From Planctomycetota bacterium (GTDB taxonomy: Bacteria > Planctomycetota > Brocadiia > JAJRTI01), in NCBI GenBank assembly GCA_024278415.1, contig JAJRTI010000955.1, positions 1-8,108 on the forward strand: 8,108 bases of DNA. Reading direction: 5' to 3'. Within the stretch, counting starts at the first letter, position 1. Each line of letters begins with the position of its first letter. The position numbers and the translations under genes were made by a program. Of this stretch, positions 5,549-8,108 are shown in pieces. The notes under the pieces are model-generated. The model saw only the letters and a program-made list of their open reading frames with translations, had not been told where the DNA came from and did not search any database.

Positions 5549-6982
5549 TCATTGCGCGTCATGGCGGCCTTTTGCGTCGTTCGCATCGGGCGCGGTTTGC
5601 TCCACGATCGGTCCGTAGCTCTGGGGCCGGCGCTCCGCGCGGAAGTTCATGGGGAAAGCCTGGCGCTTGGGGAAGACCCCGTCCGGGCGGCGGCAGAGGC
5701 TGAGATCCACTTCGGCCACAGCGAGGCATGGTTCACTGTCGCCCTTGGGCGTGCGCGCCAGCACGCGGCCGTAGGGGTCCACAATGAGGCTGCCCAGCGG
5801 CGCGTAGATGCTCGTGACGTAGAAGACCGCGTTGTCGATCGCGCGGGCGCGGGCCACGGTTTCGTACAGGCTGCCGTCCCCGCGCACGTCGCCCCAAATG
5901 GGTGTGAGGATGATCTCCGCTCCGTTCAGCGCGAGGCAGCGAGCCGCTTCCGGGAAGAAGTGGTCGTAGCACACCTGCATGCCGATGCGGCCCAACTCCG
6001 TATCGAACACGGGGTAGTCGTTGCCCGGCTGGAGACCGCCTTTAAGCTCAGAATAGGGCAGGTGCACTTTGCGATACGTGCCCACGAGCCGGCCCTGCCG
6101 GTCGAAGAGCACGGCCGTGTTGAACGCGGCCGGTCCCTCGCGCTCGTACACCCCGGCCGCGAGGAAGATGCCATGCTTGCGCGCGACCGCGGCGAGCGCG
6201 CGGGTCGCGGGCCCAGGCACGGGCTCGGCCACGTCGACGTAGCTCTTGCCCGTTCCCACGACGGTGAGACCTTCGCCGAAGAGGATAAGGTCGCAGCCCT
6301 GCTGCGCGGCCTCCGCGGCCAGGCGCTCCACGTCCGCCAGCGTCCGCTCCCAACCGCCCTTCGCGGGCGGACGATACGCGGCCGCGATCTTGGCCGTGCG
6401 CGGCTTGGGCGCCGCGGTCGGGACCAACTGCACGTCGCCGAACGCGACCTGGCCGCTCGTCCCGCCATACTGGCCGAGGAGCACCGTCAAGCCGGCCGAC
6501 CAGGCCGGCACTTGGGCCACGTGCTCGACCCGATACGTGTCGGCCGCAACGCGCTGGCTCACGTACGCGAACTCCCACGTCGGCATCCATCCCTTCGCGT
6601 CCGGCCCGCGCTGCCAGTCGAGGCCGATGCGCGCATTGAAGCGGGCATCCTGATCCCCGCTGACGCGCAGCAGGCACGAGAACCGCAGCCACTTCCCCTT
6701 CAGGCCCGACGTGTCCACGCGTTGCGTCAGCCATCCCATGGACAGCCCTGTAGGCAAAGCGCCAAGCGCGGCCCAGTGCCCGCCACGCGAGTCTGGGGCG
6801 TGGGTGAGCCGCGGCTGGATCTCCGCGCGGTCCGCCACCAGACTCCAGCCCGCGGGCCGGCCCTGCTGCCAATGCTCGAAGCGGCCGTTCTCGACCATGT
6901 TGGCTCCTCTCTCCGCACTGCCAACCGCGGCTGACATGGCGAAGCTTCCAACGATCAGCAATGGGAGGACGTGTTGAAGCAC
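5549..6982 (-). CDS. Exported carbon-nitrogen hydrolase (nitrilase superfamily) with N-terminal carbohydrate-binding-like domain
   Basis: 477 residues. The start is GTG at 6982, since AAAGGAG (6989-6995) lies 6 bases upstream and a signal peptide (1-23, ending VGSA) follows. The frame is open to 7135, but that extension crosses the promoter. Residues about 28-188 look like a jelly-roll carbohydrate-binding module: it opens with NMVENGRFEHW...PAGW and closes with VAFGDVQLVPT, as CBM4/9/22-type modules often do. Residues about 197-440 are a C-N hydrolase with the full catalytic triad: E237 in LFGEGL, K305 in YRKVHLP and C338 in MQVCYDHFFPEAAR, plus PG-PVFDT-GRIG before the Cys. The family hydrolyses amide, carbamoyl or nitrile C-N bonds, and the Y-R-K-V-H-L-P form is common in beta-ureidopropionase/N-carbamoyl-amidase-like branches. 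Most relatives are cytoplasmic; the signal peptide and binding module point to an exported enzyme acting on a glycan-linked amide (inference). It is divergent from GH4. Confidence 0.88.
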   Translation of the reverse strand: MLQHVLPLLIVGSFAMSAAVGSAERGANMVENGRFEHWQQGRPAGWSLVADRAEIQPRLTHAPDSRGGHWAALGALPTGLSMGWLTQRVDTSGLKGKWLRFSCLLRVSGDQDARFNARIGLDWQRGPDAKGWMPTWEFAYVSQRVAADTYRVEHVAQVPAWSAGLTVLLGQYGGTSGQVAFGDVQLVPTAAPKPRTAKIAAAYRPPAKGGWERTLADVERLAAEAAQQGCDLILFGEGLTVVGTGKSYVDVAEPVPGPATRALAAVARKHGIFLAAGVYEREGPAAFNTAVLFDRQGRLVGTYRKVHLPYSELKGGLQPGNDYPVFDTELGRIGMQVCYDHFFPEAARCLALNGAEIILTPIWGDVRGDGSLYETVARARAIDNAVFYVTSIYAPLGSLIVDPYGRVLARTPKGDSEPCLAVAEVDLSLCRRPDGVFPKRQAFPMNFRAERRPQSYGPIVEQTAPDANDAKGRHDAQ

Positions 6983-6988
6983 GAGCGA

Positions 6989-6995
6989 CTCCTTT
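6989..6995 (-). promoter_or_regulatory. Strong ribosome binding site fixing the GTG start at 6982
   Basis: The minus strand reads AAAGGAG, 6 bases, then GTG. It is the best Shine-Dalgarno match in the window and decides the start of the nitrilase-fusion gene against the longer open frame. Confidence 0.7.
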
Positions 6996-7046
6996 CCTTC
7001 TCCACCAGCGTGGGCCGCGACATGCGGGCCGGCCCTCGATGTTGGC

Positions 7047-7075
7047 TTGCACACGGACGGATCGCATGATACAAA
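7047..7075 (+). promoter_or_regulatory. Possible promoter for the GH4 gene
   Basis: TTGCAC (7047-7052), 17 bases, TACAAA (7070-7075), with TG at 7067-7068 giving an extended -10 (TGaTACAAA). The -35 is poor. The predicted leader is about 77 bases to ATG 7159. Its -10 overlaps the -10 of the opposing minus-strand promoter, so the two could not be occupied at once. Confidence 0.3.
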
Positions 7076-7091
7076 CCACTCGCTCCGTCCG
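7054..7091. promoter_or_regulatory. 8-bp dyad straddling the divergent promoters
   Basis: CGGACGGA (7054-7061), 22-base spacer, TCCGTCCG (7084-7091), perfect arms. One arm overlaps the -35 of the minus-strand promoter; the other lies just past its -10 and inside the plus-strand -35/-10 gap. The arm with one extra base (TCCGTCCGC, 7084-7092) recurs exactly at 3730-3738, just before the start codon of the 2258-3727 gene. This is a candidate operator, but the low-complexity GC-rich arms could match by chance. Confidence 0.3.
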
Positions 7092-7094
7092 CAA
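7066..7094 (-). promoter_or_regulatory. Sigma70-like promoter for the nitrilase-fusion gene
   Basis: On the minus strand: TTGCGG (7094-7089), exactly 17 bases, TATCAT (7071-7066). The -10 is a 5/6 match, and TTG directly precedes it, as in the promoter at 3905-3933. The predicted leader is about 75-80 bases to GTG 6982. The open frame upstream of GTG 6982 would run through this promoter, which supports the shorter coding region. Confidence 0.45.
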
Positions 7095-7158
7095 AGCCAT
7101 GTGAAGCAGAATGGGGCGCGGACGCTATCTATCACGCACCCTCACCAGGAACCCCACC

Positions 7159-8108
7159 ATGGCCTCGCCCAAGATCGCGTGCATCGGCGCCGGCAGCCTC
7201 TACTTCCGCCGCGCGCTTGGCGACATCGCCGTCAACCCCGGCCTCGCGGAAAGCGAGGTCACGCTCTACGACCTCGACTTCGACAAGGCGCGGATCATGG
7301 CCGACCACGCAGCGCGGCTCACCGGCCTGTGCGGCACGCGGCAGCGGCCGCGGGCCGCGGACACGCTTGCGGATGCGGTGGACGGCGCGGACTTCGTCAT
7401 CACCTCCATCGGCGGCGCGGGCGCGTCGTCGGGCCGGGTTTATGGCACGGCCGCGCACGCGCACGATCTGCTCATCCCTGAGCGCTACGGCATCTACCAA
7501 ATCGTGGGCGACACCGGCGGCCCCGCGGGCACGATGATGGGCCTGCGCAGCATCCCTGCGTACCTCGAGATTTGCCGCGAGATGGAGCAGCGTTGCCCGC
7601 GCGCAGTGCTCCTCAACCACTCCAACCCCATGGCCGTGCTCTGCCGCGCGATGGTCAAGTATTCGAACATCGAACGCGTCATCGGCATCTGCCACGGCGT
7701 GCAAACCGGCATCAAGACCGTGGCCGACGTGCTCGGGCTCGACCCGCACGAACTCGACACGGTCTGGATCGGCACGAACCACTACTACTGGTTCACGCAG
7801 ATTCATCACCTCGGCCGGGACGTGTACCCCGAGTTGCGCCAGCGCATGGCCGAGCGAGACGCGCCGGAAGGCGACGCGATGTCGTCGATGCTGTCGAGCA
7901 TCTACGGGTACCAGATCGTGTATCCCCACGATTCGCACGTGCTCGAGTTCTACCCCTTCCTCTCGCAGGTGCAGAGCCGCGACGACGTGCCGTACGGGTT
8001 CGACAAACGCGTGAGGGAGCAGTATGCCGAGTCGGAGGAGGTGCTCAACGCTCCGCAAGAGCAGCCGGACCGCGAAAGCTTCCTGCGCGAGTTCCGCGAG
8101 TCGCTGGC
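7159..8108 (+). CDS. Glycoside hydrolase family 4 (alpha-galactosidase/6-phospho-glycosidase type), 3' end cut by the window
   Basis: First 316 residues; the frame is still open at the right edge, while the family is usually about 430-480 long. The start is ATG 7159, with AGGA (7147-7150) 8 bases before it. An in-frame ATG at 7111 would add 16 residues ahead of the family's normal beginning and lacks a ribosome site. Seen: an NAD-binding start KIACIGAGS (5-13) with acidic D38/D40 at the second strand; IPERYGIYQIVGDTGG (106-121); NHSNPMA (153-159); GICHGVQTG (176-184), giving metal-ligand Cys178 and neighbouring His179; GTNHYYWF (205-212) with His208. These are the signature positions of GH4, whose members use NAD and Mn2+ to cleave glycosides by a redox-elimination mechanism in the cytoplasm. 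There is no signal peptide. The CHGVQ and YG...DT patterns are closest in my memory to MelA/LplD-like alpha-galactosidases and alpha-glucuronidases; the exact sugar cannot be told. Confidence 0.93.
   Translation, partial: MASPKIACIGAGSLYFRRALGDIAVNPGLAESEVTLYDLDFDKARIMADHAARLTGLCGTRQRPRAADTLADAVDGADFVITSIGGAGASSGRVYGTAAHAHDLLIPERYGIYQIVGDTGGPAGTMMGLRSIPAYLEICREMEQRCPRAVLLNHSNPMAVLCRAMVKYSNIERVIGICHGVQTGIKTVADVLGLDPHELDTVWIGTNHYYWFTQIHHLGRDVYPELRQRMAERDAPEGDAMSSMLSSIYGYQIVYPHDSHVLEFYPFLSQVQSRDDVPYGFDKRVREQYAESEEVLNAPQEQPDRESFLREFRESL

Noticed and set aside
5396..6934. 512-codon open frame on the plus strand
   Set aside because: It is antisense to the nitrilase-fusion gene, whose triad, signal peptide and ribosome site are clear. 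The plus-strand translation is Arg/His/Val-rich with no fold, typical of a GC-rich shadow frame.
7026..7035. GGGCCGGCCC palindrome as an operator
   Set aside because: A fully G/C palindrome of 10 bp in this composition is not distinctive, and it is not placed on a promoter element.
7132..8058. 308-codon minus-strand frame opposite GH4
   Set aside because: It lies over unmistakable GH4 motifs on the plus strand; the His/Arg/Val-rich translation shows no domain.

Overview
The window is GC-rich, densely coding bacterial DNA. It reads like accessory carbohydrate-degradation territory from a diderm such as Planctomycetota, Verrucomicrobiota/Kiritimatiellota, Lentisphaerota or a related uncultivated lineage. 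That guess rests on several secreted glycosidase-like proteins, a secreted carbohydrate-binding-domain/nitrilase fusion, and an edge repeat of a type I associate with such genomes. No rRNA, tRNA, CRISPR array, transposase or phage gene is visible. The lineage call is inference.

Layout, left to right. (1) The left edge (about 1-62) carries a palindromic, apparently dispersed repeat cut by the window boundary. (2) Two minus-strand genes for exported TIM-barrel proteins follow: a GH42-like protein (145-2067, GTG start) and, upstream of it, a putative glycoside hydrolase resembling the GHL15-type family (2258-3727). The 190-bp gap between them has a perfect 8-bp dyad. (3) A divergent spacer (3728-3985) holds a perfect 11-bp inverted repeat and a good sigma70-like promoter for a plus-strand gene (3986-5350), an exported, probably all-helical protein of unassigned family. 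(4) The convergent spacer 5351-5548 is not empty: its minus strand encodes what looks like a short remnant of a heparinase II/III-like gene. (5) A minus-strand gene (5549-6982, GTG start) encodes a secreted carbohydrate-binding-like domain fused to a C-N hydrolase with an intact Glu-Lys-Cys triad. (6) A divergent spacer (6983-7158) has overlapping candidate promoters and an 8-bp dyad. (7) A plus-strand GH4 glycosidase (7159 to beyond the right edge) is cytoplasmic and NAD/metal dependent.

Working picture (inference): exported proteins bind and cut a glycan outside the cytoplasm. The nitrilase-type enzyme could hydrolyse an amide on it, for example an N-acyl amino sugar or an amidated uronate, and GH4 would process the imported sugar inside. 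The heparinase-like remnant hints that the ancestral locus dealt with uronate- or amino-sugar-containing polysaccharides. No transporter, sulfatase or regulator lies in the window. Two genes on opposite strands (3986-5350 and 5549-6982) share almost the same promoter, TTGCGR-N17-TATCAT, which is the best sequence-level hint of co-expression.
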